Origin: an uncultured Paludibaculum sp.
GTDB lineage: Bacteria; Acidobacteriota; Terriglobia; Bryobacterales; Bryobacteraceae
DNA: 64,000 nucleotides
Direction of reading: 5' to 3'
Assembly (NCBI RefSeq): GCF_963665245.1
Contig: NZ_OY762267.1
Location: forward strand, 4,126,001 to 4,190,000
Positions 49,201 through 57,674 of the stretch are shown in pieces. Numbering within the stretch: position 1 is the first letter of the stretch; every line of letters begins with the position of its first letter. The notes under the pieces are model-generated. The model made no database searches, was not told where the DNA came from, and was given only the letters and a program-made list of their open reading frames with translations. The translations under genes and the position numbers were made by a program.

Positions 49201-49838
49201 GAACGGATCACCTCAACCGGATCCCCCTCGGCGACACGCCCCGGCTCAATGACGTAGCTGTTGAGCCCCAGAACGCCCTGGAAGTCGCGCTGGATTCTCC
49301 GCAACACGTTCAGGTCCTGCACCCCGCTGTCCGGATCATATGTAGTCATGATGCAACGCCCGCGCAGATCCTCCATCCCAATCAAAACGGAGCCGATCCG
49401 CAATTGCGCGCCCTCCCACTCCCGCTCCGTCAGACCAGGAACTCCGCCGATGATCAGGTTCGGCCGGAAGCGCCGCGAATCAGTGCCGACCGCTTTCAGC
49501 ATCCCGTCGGTAGCCACTAGCAAGGGCAGGATATCGAACCGGTCTTCCGCGTCGCTGCGCACCAGGTGTGCACCAAGGCCGGCGGCTGACTCCACCGCCA
49601 CACCGACCGCATCGGATTGCCAAGGCAAGCCGTCGACCAGCACTTGGCCGTCGGGCCCCAGCACCGCTCGATGCCGCAGCAGCTTCGGGCGAGTACGCGC
49701 CGTGTAAAGTCTGCCCTGGTTGTTCCGAACCTGGATCACCCGATCACCGGCAATACCGGCCGGTCCGATCTCGGCCGTCTGCAGACGTTCCCCAGCCATC
49801 GACTTCACCGGGTACCGCCAAATCTCCTGGACCCACAT
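49197..49838 (-). CDS. MOSC-domain protein with beta-barrel N-terminus
   Basis: A 213-residue protein from the ATG at 49838, preceded by GGGAGG. The N-terminal MOSC-N segment is IWRYPVKSMAGERLQTAEIG and GPAGIAGDRVIQVRNNQGRL. The MOSC core has RFRPNLIIGGVPGLTEREWE and the conserved Cys in LRGRCIMTTYDPDSG. MOSC proteins bind or transfer sulfur and molybdenum-cofactor-bound substrates; mARC-type reductases share this plan. It is upstream of and overlaps the DUF429 gene, which has no obvious functional link. Confidence 0.85.
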   Translation of the reverse strand: MWVQEIWRYPVKSMAGERLQTAEIGPAGIAGDRVIQVRNNQGRLYTARTRPKLLRHRAVLGPDGQVLVDGLPWQSDAVGVAVESAAGLGAHLVRSDAEDRFDILPLLVATDGMLKAVGTDSRRFRPNLIIGGVPGLTEREWEGAQLRIGSVLIGMEDLRGRCIMTTYDPDSGVQDLNVLRRIQRDFQGVLGLNSYVIEPGRVAEGDPVEVIRS

Positions 49839-50003
49839 GGCGTGTCCTCCCTCTCTTGTAGATGCGCCGTAATATGGCATCTGACGAGCCAAATGAGCCA
49901 GCCTTAATTTTCAATGACCTATAGGAATGGAGGACGCTGCCGCCGATGAAATATCATGAGTTCATACGGAATCTCACGAGTGGCGGTCATGGAAAATGAT
50001 GAC

Positions 50004-51695
50004 CTAGCTGGCTCCAGTGAAGTTCCCCACGCTCTGGACCGCGTTGTCCGGCGCGCCCTTCACCCGACGCACCGGTTCATGCGCTTCACGCAGCTCGTTG
50101 CCGATCAGAGTGATGCATTCGCTGCCGCTGCCTTCCACCGATGCGAACACCCTGGTGCCAGCAAGCGCCCTCGAACCGCGAATGAACACATGCTTCGATT
50201 CCACCATCCGCAGCACCGCCTGGTCGCTACCCGGTGCCGTGGCCGTGAGGCCGTCAATATCTACGTCCTTCACGTCGTCCAGAGTTACGGCCGGCCGGTG
50301 ATCGGTCTTCTCCGCCACCAGTTCCACGTCGCGCAGCTTCAAGCCCTTTACATGCCGAACATACAGGCCCGATGACGGCAGCCGACCGAACATGGTCGCT
50401 TCCGGATAGGCCCTCGGAATCTCAGCCAGCACCAACGCCGCCCACGCCGCCGGGCCACCCTCGCTGCTCTCAATCCGGATGTTGTTCAGCCGGACATTCT
50501 CGACGTTCGCGTCCGGCAGACCGGTGATGCAGTTCGTGATCGCGCTGCCCGTGGCCACCACGTTCTCGATCTGGACGTCGCGCAGGCTGCCTGCTTTCTT
50601 CTCGGTCTGGCCGGCTCCGCGCGCACCCAGCCGCAGCATAATGGGCGATCTGACATTCTGCATCACAATGTTCGAGATCGTGATATTCGCCGTCCGGCCC
50701 CCGTCCACGCTCTCCAGCGCGAAACCGGAGAGGGCCCTCTGGCGCGGTTCCACTTCGTCGTTCCAAATCACAGAGTTGCTAAACGTGATGTTTTCGAAAT
50801 CGCCGCGCGTCGCGGTCCCGATCTTGAACGCATTGCACGTTGTGCTCAGCACGCAATTGGTCACAGTAATGTTGCGCGACGGCCGCATGATGCCGTAGAC
50901 CGGCTCACTTTTCAAGCAGATGGCATCGTCACCGGTATAGATGTAGCAGTCTGAGATCAGCACATTGCTGCAGCAGGTGGGGTCGATCCCGTCGGTGTTC
51001 GGACCGTGGTAAGGGTTGACGATTGTCACACCGCGAATCACGACATGGTCACAGGCATGGGGCCGGACCGTCCATCCCGGCGAGTTCTCAATCCGGACGT
51101 CCTCAATTCGCACATGGCGGCAATCCACGAGTTCGACCATGGGCGACGGCCGGTCCAACGGCTTCCACCAATGGTGCAGGACATCCGCCCAGCCTAGGCG
51201 GCCCGCATAGGATTTGCCGCCAATGGGCTCGCCATTGGGGTCCTTCTGCCAGAACGCTTCGCCATTGCCGTCCAGCCGACCATGGCCTGCAATGGTGACA
51301 TGCTCGGCGCCGCGCGCGAAGATCAGATGTTTCTGGTTCGCATCGCCCTTGGCCGAGGGGCCGGGTTGGGGCGGATAGTCCGCCAAGTCCTTGCTGCCCC
51401 AAATGGTAGCGCCCGCCTCCAGAAACAGCGTGACGTGGCTCTTCAACACCAAAGTCCCGCACAGGTAGTCGCCCGGAGGCAGATACGCCACCCCGCCGCG
51501 CGCTTCCGTACAAGCGTCGATCGCTTTCTGTACGGCTGCGGTGTCTTTCGTCTGACCATTGCCTGTCGCGCCAAACGCCGTAACGTCAAACGTCCGGCGG
51601 CCCGCGTGCGCCGGTTGTGCCAGAACAGGCGCGGACATTGCCGCCGCGCCCACGGCCAGACGGGTGCTCCAGCTCAGTAAGTCTCTGCGATCCAT
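50004..51695 (-). CDS. Secreted GH28-family (polygalacturonase-like) glycosidase
   Basis: A 563-residue right-handed parallel beta-helix protein with a Tat-like leader (DRRDLLSWSTRLAVGAAA). The pectate-lyase-3-type start FDVTAFGATGNGQTKDTAAV leads to the GH28 catalytic motifs NTDGID and GDDAICLKS. The usual third motif (G-H-G) reads TTCNAFKIGT, so its His is missing, and the R-I-K motif is not obvious. This fits the divergent GH28 subfamilies of soil bacteria and makes substrate prediction (polygalacturonan, rhamnogalacturonan, other uronides) uncertain. It is the first gene downstream of the Oar-like receptor, 65 bp from it on the same strand. Confidence 0.82.
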   Translation of the reverse strand: MDRRDLLSWSTRLAVGAAAMSAPVLAQPAHAGRRTFDVTAFGATGNGQTKDTAAVQKAIDACTEARGGVAYLPPGDYLCGTLVLKSHVTLFLEAGATIWGSKDLADYPPQPGPSAKGDANQKHLIFARGAEHVTIAGHGRLDGNGEAFWQKDPNGEPIGGKSYAGRLGWADVLHHWWKPLDRPSPMVELVDCRHVRIEDVRIENSPGWTVRPHACDHVVIRGVTIVNPYHGPNTDGIDPTCCSNVLISDCYIYTGDDAICLKSEPVYGIMRPSRNITVTNCVLSTTCNAFKIGTATRGDFENITFSNSVIWNDEVEPRQRALSGFALESVDGGRTANITISNIVMQNVRSPIMLRLGARGAGQTEKKAGSLRDVQIENVVATGSAITNCITGLPDANVENVRLNNIRIESSEGGPAAWAALVLAEIPRAYPEATMFGRLPSSGLYVRHVKGLKLRDVELVAEKTDHRPAVTLDDVKDVDIDGLTATAPGSDQAVLRMVESKHVFIRGSRALAGTRVFASVEGSGSECITLIGNELREAHEPVRRVKGAPDNAVQSVGNFTGAS

Positions 51696-51760
51696 CGTCT
51701 CGTTCTCCAGTGAAGAAAGGGCGGCAGCCCGGTTTGAGCCGCCGCCCTCGACACAAACCT

Positions 51761-54700
51761 CTAGAAACTCACGCGTAGGCCGAGCTGGATGTTCCTCGGG
51801 CTCGCACCCGCTGCCACCCCGGTCACTTGGCCAAAGGTTGTGGAGCCAAGCGAGGTGTTGGCCCGTCCAAACTGCACACGATTTGCCAGGTTGAAGAACT
51901 CGCCGCGCAGTTGGGAATGAATCTTCTCAGTCACGCGGAAAGTCTTGGAAAGAGCCAGACTCCAATCGTTCACACTACCCGTGCGGATGTTCGGAGTCCA
52001 GCGAGGGACGTTGCCGAACGTGTATGCAGCCGGCAGGGTGAATGCGTTTGTGTTGAACCAGCGGTCGATGGTGGGATGGTCCGCCGCCGCCGTCTTCATG
52101 TCCGACACGTTCGGGGCCTGTCCGCCGCCGAACGAGTAGGTATTGTTGGTGGCGGAGAAGCGCAACGGCAGACCGGAGTCGTACTTGTACACTCCGCTCA
52201 TCTGCCATCCACCGGCCACGTAGTCGATAGCCTTGTTCCACTGTGTACCGAACCGCCGGCCCTTGCCGAAGGGTAGTTCGAGAATGTAGGCCACGGCGAC
52301 GCTCTGCGGCACGTCGTGGCCGCTGACCGACCGCTCCGCCCGCAAGTTGTTGTAATCTCTCGCTCCGTCGCTGATCTCCCAGCCCTGGTTCTCGGATGCG
52401 TTGTCGATAGCCTTTGACCATTGATAAGAAGCCATCAGGCTGACACCGTGACCGAATCGTTTGGTCGCCTTCACCGAGGCGCCGTTGTAGCTGGACGCCG
52501 CGCCCGGCATGTCGATGATCGATACGCCCGTGAACTGAGGGAAGGGCCGCAGCAACTGGCCGCGTTGCACGGTTTTGGTCGCCAGCGTGCCCGATGAGAT
52601 GTAGCCGTAGAACGGATTCGGTACCTGGTCCAGCAGCGCCGATCCCAGGCTCAGGGCCGCATCGGGTAACTGGTTCATCTGGAAGTTGTAGCCGTAGCTA
52701 AGATGCCGGCCGCCGTTGCCGACGTAGCCGAGTTCCAGCAGCGTGCCGCCCCTCAGCTCATACTGGATGTCCAGGCTGTACTGCATCAGGTAAGGCGTCT
52801 CACGATACTTCTGGAAACCCGTGGCGCCAAAACCGACGTTGGTCAGCAGGCCATCGCCGGAGCCGGTCGCCGCACGGAAGCCGCCCGGGAACGGGTTGCT
52901 GAGGTAGTTCGCTGGTGTCCGGCCGCCATCGTTCGTGGTAACCCATGGAGTGGAAACAGCATAGCCATCAATGCCCGACAGCGGACCCTGGCCCACCGTC
53001 TTCCAGTCGAAGATGCCGAAACCGGTGCGCACCACCAGTTTGTTCGTGGCCTTGTAGGCGACGCCGACACGAGGAGCGAAGTTGTGCCCGGTATTCCACT
53101 GCGTCCGCTCGTCCTTGTTCACCCACTCCAGTCCGCCTTTCAGGTTGGGCAGGCCCACGGTGGCGCCGATTGGGTTTGTTACATCGAAATTGAAGCGGTC
53201 CAGCCGGTTGTAGCGCTCCGTGCGTCCGCCCTGGATTTCGTAGCGCAATCCGTAATTCAACGTCAGCTTAGAGTTGACGCGCCACGTATCCTGCACATAC
53301 CACGCGTAATAGGGATCGGTCGAAGCCGGGTGAGGATTCTGCGGAACGCTGCCCGACCCGCCCACGCCCAACAGCAGTGAAGCCATGCCGTAGCCCGTCG
53401 TCGTCGATCTCGCATCCGCATCCGGACCCGACGTGAAGTTCCGGTCCATGCTGAAGGTGGGTGCGTACGAGTCAGTGAAGTTCAACTGCGACGCCTCTCC
53501 GGACCAGCCGAACTTGATGCTGTGCCGCGTCATCTCCTTCGACACGTTCACCTGTGCATTCATCACGTTGCGAACGCCTTCCAGGTAGCGGTTACTGCCG
53601 ATGCTGGTCACTTCGCTCACATTGAAGACGGGCGTCGTGGGCACGTCAAACGCGTTCAGCACGCTCGGCGGCAGGCCGTAGGAAGTCAGACTCGTGCCGT
53701 AGCTCTGCGAGATCTGCTCTTCCCGCCAGCGGCCACCGCCGACCAGAACATTCACCACCATGGTGGGATTCAGGACGAACGTGTTGCCGATGGTTGCCTG
53801 GAACCGCGGGTTGCCGCCATTCACTCCAGTCTCCAGGGCCGGATTGGCGAAGAAGCGCGCCGCCGTCGTGGTTTGCGGCGCATAGGTGAACCGACCAAAC
53901 AGCGTGTGACTCGCGCTACGCGCCCAGTCGACACGAGTGTCATACCGATTGTTGGTCGTCTGGCTGTTGCCGGTGCCGTAGAAGTTGTTCGCTCCAGTCC
54001 TGGCGTTGCCCGGTTGGTTCGGATCGGCATACATCTTTGCGACGTTCAGGCCCACTGGATCGAAGCGGCTGGACGGGATCTTATTGCCGGCAAAGGCGGT
54101 TCTCAGATACTTCCCGGAAGCATCCAATTGAGTGGTCAAGGGGTCGTAAATCGTGACGAGAGAACCATCGGCATTGAAGGTCTGTGAGAAGTCACCGGCC
54201 TTCTGCAGCGCCGTCGGCAATGTCGCCGTACGGGATGCAGGTCCACCGGTGCGCAGACCCTCATACCCGAAGAAACCCTGCAGTTTCTTGCTCTTCCAGA
54301 TGGGACCCGCGATGGTGCCGCCAAACTGGTTGCGCTTCAGCTCCTGCCGCTTAACGCCGTTCTTGTTGTTGAAGAAGGCGTTGGCATCCAGATTGTCGTT
54401 GCGGAGAAACTCGAAGACTGAGCCGTGATAGCTCTGGCCACCACTCTTGGTTGTGATGTTCACCACGCCGCCGCCGGTCTTGCCGAACTGGGCTTCGTAA
54501 GTGTTGCGGATAACCTGGACTTCCTGCACCGCGTCGACGCCCGGGGTCGCCAGCGCACCGCCCCAGTCGCCGGCGATCACGGAGATGCCATCAACCAGAA
54601 TCGCTACGGACTCGTTGCGACCGCCATTCATGGCAAAACGGTTCTGATTCTGGTCGGCAGAATCCTGGCTGATGCCCGTCCTGACCGCCGTCACTCCAGC

Positions 54701-55165
54701 CATCGTATGGGTCAGAGCGAGCGGATTCCGCATGTTCAACGGCAGTTCCAGCACTGCCTTGTTGTCCAACGTCGACGACTGGTTCGCCGTCTGCGAATCC
54801 AGCAGCGGCGCCGTGGCCGTCACTTCGACGGTTTCGCTCACCGCGCCCACGGTCAACTGGACATCGATCTCCATCGACTGGTTGGTCGACAACGTAATCC
54901 CAGTGCGCACATACTCCTTAAACCCGCTCAAGCTGATCTGCAACTGATAGGTGGAGGGCAGCAACTGGGAAAAGGTATAGCGGCCCAGATCGTTCGTTTG
55001 AACGGCGCGTTCTTCCCGGGTCGACATATTCTGAATGGTTACCTTGGCGCCAACGGCCGTGGCGCCGGATGTGTCGGTGACCACACCGGTCAAATTGCCC
55101 GTGAAAGTCTGGGCCGACAGGCAGCCTGCGAGCATCACGAGCAGACACACAGATCTCTTCAACAT
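51761..55165 (-). CDS. Oar-like TonB-dependent receptor with carboxypeptidase-regulatory domain
   Basis: An 1134-residue protein from the ATG at 55165, preceded by GGGAGA; signal peptide KRSVCLLVMLAGCLSAQ. The N-terminal beta-domain (TGVVTDTSGATAVGAKVTI, then YTFSQLLPSTYQLQISLSGF) precedes a plug with LELPLNMRNPLALTHTMAG and VQEVQVIRNTYEAQFGKTGG. The barrel fills the rest and ends in NIQLGLRVSF, an aromatic C-terminus. Paired with the downstream GH28 gene it may bind or import pectic oligosaccharides. A winged-helix regulator gene is divergent. Confidence 0.87.
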   Translation of the reverse strand: MLKRSVCLLVMLAGCLSAQTFTGNLTGVVTDTSGATAVGAKVTIQNMSTREERAVQTNDLGRYTFSQLLPSTYQLQISLSGFKEYVRTGITLSTNQSMEIDVQLTVGAVSETVEVTATAPLLDSQTANQSSTLDNKAVLELPLNMRNPLALTHTMAGVTAVRTGISQDSADQNQNRFAMNGGRNESVAILVDGISVIAGDWGGALATPGVDAVQEVQVIRNTYEAQFGKTGGGVVNITTKSGGQSYHGSVFEFLRNDNLDANAFFNNKNGVKRQELKRNQFGGTIAGPIWKSKKLQGFFGYEGLRTGGPASRTATLPTALQKAGDFSQTFNADGSLVTIYDPLTTQLDASGKYLRTAFAGNKIPSSRFDPVGLNVAKMYADPNQPGNARTGANNFYGTGNSQTTNNRYDTRVDWARSASHTLFGRFTYAPQTTTAARFFANPALETGVNGGNPRFQATIGNTFVLNPTMVVNVLVGGGRWREEQISQSYGTSLTSYGLPPSVLNAFDVPTTPVFNVSEVTSIGSNRYLEGVRNVMNAQVNVSKEMTRHSIKFGWSGEASQLNFTDSYAPTFSMDRNFTSGPDADARSTTTGYGMASLLLGVGGSGSVPQNPHPASTDPYYAWYVQDTWRVNSKLTLNYGLRYEIQGGRTERYNRLDRFNFDVTNPIGATVGLPNLKGGLEWVNKDERTQWNTGHNFAPRVGVAYKATNKLVVRTGFGIFDWKTVGQGPLSGIDGYAVSTPWVTTNDGGRTPANYLSNPFPGGFRAATGSGDGLLTNVGFGATGFQKYRETPYLMQYSLDIQYELRGGTLLELGYVGNGGRHLSYGYNFQMNQLPDAALSLGSALLDQVPNPFYGYISSGTLATKTVQRGQLLRPFPQFTGVSIIDMPGAASSYNGASVKATKRFGHGVSLMASYQWSKAIDNASENQGWEISDGARDYNNLRAERSVSGHDVPQSVAVAYILELPFGKGRRFGTQWNKAIDYVAGGWQMSGVYKYDSGLPLRFSATNNTYSFGGGQAPNVSDMKTAAADHPTIDRWFNTNAFTLPAAYTFGNVPRWTPNIRTGSVNDWSLALSKTFRVTEKIHSQLRGEFFNLANRVQFGRANTSLGSTTFGQVTGVAAGASPRNIQLGLRVSF

Positions 55166-55446
55166 GGAGCATCTCCCAATATTGGTGAAACTAACCTCTG
55201 CAACACCGCTCAAGACAGCTGAGCGGCGGAAAAGGGACCCACTGAAGCGTCGCTACCTGAAGTTCGCAGGGGGTCGTCCGCACAACTTCCGGATTGCGGA
55301 TCCCAGTGTATGCACCAGAGGGCTCCAGAGTAAGTTCCGCCGGGTTTACTGTACGTCTCCTGGCCGCCGTTAACGGCTCTTCCTCCATGCCTGGAAGAGG
55401 TTGTCTCGGACCGGTAACTCCGAGGTTGCTACGTGTTACGCCGATG

Positions 55447-55452
55447 TATACT
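55447..55452 (+). promoter_or_regulatory. Candidate -10 (TATACT) 7 nt before the regulator start
   Basis: TATACT, then ACAGGTG, then ATG 55460. A GGTTGC hexamer lies near the -35 position. The 294 bp between 55166 and 55459 hold no supported gene and should contain the promoters of both divergent genes. Confidence 0.4.
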
Positions 55453-55459
55453 ACAGGTG

Positions 55460-56710
55460 ATGCCGCTGTCCCGGGTGAATGCCGGTCGCCCTGGCCCCAC
55501 CGCCGAGCAGACCAGCGCCCAGGTCGAGCGCATCCTGGCCAGTCCGAAGTTCCAGGGCGCCAACCTGTCCGCCAAACTCCTGACCTTCCTGGCCCGATGG
55601 GCCGTCGATCGCCCGGACGAGCACCTCAAGGAAACCGAACTCGCGCTGACGGTTTTCAACCGGCCGGCTGATTCCTTCGACCCCCAGATCGATTCCGTCG
55701 TCCGTGTACAGATGGCGCGCCTGCGCGGCCGCCTGGCCGAGTACTACAGCGAACTGGGCCAGAACGACCCGGTCGTCCTGGAAATCCCGAAAGGCGGCTA
55801 TCACCTCACCAGCCGGGTTCACCAAGTGGATGAACCGTTGCCCGAACCGGTTCTTGAACCGCCGGCCCCGACTGGGCGGACGCCCGCCGTCTGGATCACA
55901 GGAGCCCTGGCGGCAGGACTCCTTCTGGGCGCCGGCCTGGCATGGTTGATCATTCGACCCGAACCGAAGCCCGGTCCGGCGCTACACCAATTCTGGTCTC
56001 CGTTTCTCGGCAACGCGCGGCCGACACTTGTCGTTTTTTCGAACCCGCGTCTGGCCGGCACTTTGGCTGTGGAGGGTCTCCACTACTACGACGAAGCCGT
56101 GGAATCAAAGAACCCCGGCGCCGAGAACATGAGCTACTCGGGCTCAGGCGACCCATTTGCGGTGTTTAAGCTCACGCACTTAATGGACAGCTTCCGGCAG
56201 AATCTACGGATTCAAACCGGCAGCCGTCTCTCGTGGGACGAGGCTCGCATGGCCAACATGATCTTCGTGGGGCGGCCGGAGCAGAACCCGGCGCTACGCC
56301 GGTTGCCCCGGCTGCACGAGTTCCGCTTCAAGTTTTTCGGTGGAATCGTCAATGTTCATCCGCAGCCGGGCGAAAAGCCAAACTACACCTGTTCCGGCCG
56401 GCCGTACAATCGGGACTACTCGTTGATCGCCCTCACGCCGGGCCTGCTGCCGGACAGCTCAACCCTGATACTGGCGGGCAACACGACATATGGTAGCCAA
56501 GCCGCGGCCGATTTCGTCTCGGATGAGAATTCGGTGAAGTCACTGCTAAACAAGTTGGGCGTCCAGGCCGGCGGGGCCGTGCCGCGCTTCGAGGCGCTGA
56601 TCGAAGTCCGCATTACGAACAATACCCCGGTGTGGTCGCAGCTCATCGCCGCGCGCAAGATCCAGGAAGCGAGGAACTCGTGGGAGGAGCCGCCCCCAGA
56701 GGAGAGGTAG
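55460..56710 (+). CDS. Membrane protein with cytoplasmic winged-helix-like domain, putative regulator
   Basis: A 416-residue protein from ATG 55460. The first 110 or so residues form a domain frequent in Acidobacteriota and resembling the OmpR/CadC winged helix: SAKLLTFLARWAVDRPDEHL, FDPQIDSVVRVQMARLRGRL, PVVLEIPKGGYHLTSRV. A membrane helix follows near residues 145-165 (WITGALAAGLLLGAGLAWLI). The C-terminal 245 or so residues are outside the membrane, with segments like YNRDYSLIALTPGLLPDSST. The layout is that of CadC/ToxR one-component membrane regulators. It is divergent from the receptor gene and a natural candidate to control it. Confidence 0.7.
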   Translation: MPLSRVNAGRPGPTAEQTSAQVERILASPKFQGANLSAKLLTFLARWAVDRPDEHLKETELALTVFNRPADSFDPQIDSVVRVQMARLRGRLAEYYSELGQNDPVVLEIPKGGYHLTSRVHQVDEPLPEPVLEPPAPTGRTPAVWITGALAAGLLLGAGLAWLIIRPEPKPGPALHQFWSPFLGNARPTLVVFSNPRLAGTLAVEGLHYYDEAVESKNPGAENMSYSGSGDPFAVFKLTHLMDSFRQNLRIQTGSRLSWDEARMANMIFVGRPEQNPALRRLPRLHEFRFKFFGGIVNVHPQPGEKPNYTCSGRPYNRDYSLIALTPGLLPDSSTLILAGNTTYGSQAAADFVSDENSVKSLLNKLGVQAGGAVPRFEALIEVRITNNTPVWSQLIAARKIQEARNSWEEPPPEER

Positions 56711-56737
56711 GAGGGAAGCTGCCAATCCGCCGGTCTC

Positions 56738-57598
56738 CTATTCCGGCTTGACGTCCGCCCGCTGCTTCACATCCGCGATCATGCGCTCCCAATGCTCCTT
56801 CAGGAACGGTGGATGCTCGAGACTGTCGAGCACATAGCCACGGTCGGCCCGGGCCAGGTCGAGCACCGAGGTGATCATCTCTTCCTGGTAGTAGCCAGCC
56901 TCGGCCAGTGGAATTCCGTTGGGCTCCCGGATAAACGACATGCCACTGGATGTCTGCAGGCCATCCGGTGACTGCCCGATGGTGTTCGCCACGCAATGGA
57001 AGATTTTCGAATTCGGCCCCACTGGTTGCTGCGCCCGGCCGGACGTCCGCTTCCAACACACTGCCTCGATCTCGTCCGAGCTGCACGAGGGGTGGAACAG
57101 GATCTGGGCTCCCGCCATAACGGGAATCCGGTAGAGTTCCGGGTGCCGTCCGTCACGACAGATCACCAGCGTGCAGGGTATCCCGTCGATCTCAAAGAGC
57201 GACAGCTTGTTCCCACCCCGGCAGTATTGCTTTTCGTCTCGCCCGGCCATGTGGACCTTTGCATATTCATGCGTAATCGTCCCCTCCGGCGAGATGACAT
57301 GGGCCAGGTTCAGGAAACGGTCGTGGGTCTTTTGAATGGTACCGGCGATCACCCAGATTCCAAATTCGCGGGCGGCCTTTTGGGTTTGGCCGAGGGCATC
57401 CAACACCGCTTTCTGATCCAGTTTCACCAGATAGGGGAAGTAGTAGCTGGTGAGGTGCGCCTCTGGGAAGAGCACCACCCTACTGCCGGCCTCGGCGGCG
57501 GCCTGGATGTACCTCAGCGTGGTTCGGAGATTGGCCTCAAGCGTGGTGGCCCAGTGCATCTGGACACAAGAGACCTGCAGCGTGGCGGGCGCGGACAT
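56738..57598 (-). CDS. Carbon-nitrogen hydrolase (nitrilase superfamily)
   Basis: A 286-residue protein with the Glu-Lys-Cys triad of the superfamily: Glu in VVLFPEAHLTSYYFPY, Lys in YAKVHMAGRDEKQYCR and Cys in CTLVICRDGRHPELYR. The usual N-terminal QVSCVQMHWATTLEAN is present. Members hydrolyse nitriles, amides, N-carbamoyl compounds or omega-amino amides; the branch is not clear. It stands 27 bp from the regulator gene, convergent, and 76 bp from the LRR gene. Confidence 0.87.
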   Translation of the reverse strand: MSAPATLQVSCVQMHWATTLEANLRTTLRYIQAAAEAGSRVVLFPEAHLTSYYFPYLVKLDQKAVLDALGQTQKAAREFGIWVIAGTIQKTHDRFLNLAHVISPEGTITHEYAKVHMAGRDEKQYCRGGNKLSLFEIDGIPCTLVICRDGRHPELYRIPVMAGAQILFHPSCSSDEIEAVCWKRTSGRAQQPVGPNSKIFHCVANTIGQSPDGLQTSSGMSFIREPNGIPLAEAGYYQEEMITSVLDLARADRGYVLDSLEHPPFLKEHWERMIADVKQRADVKPE

Positions 57599-57674
57599 GG
57601 ATCAGTTCCTCCTGAATTGGAAACGGCCTGCGTCTCCATTGTCCAATGTCCGCCGCCCATCGCGCCGCACGGCC

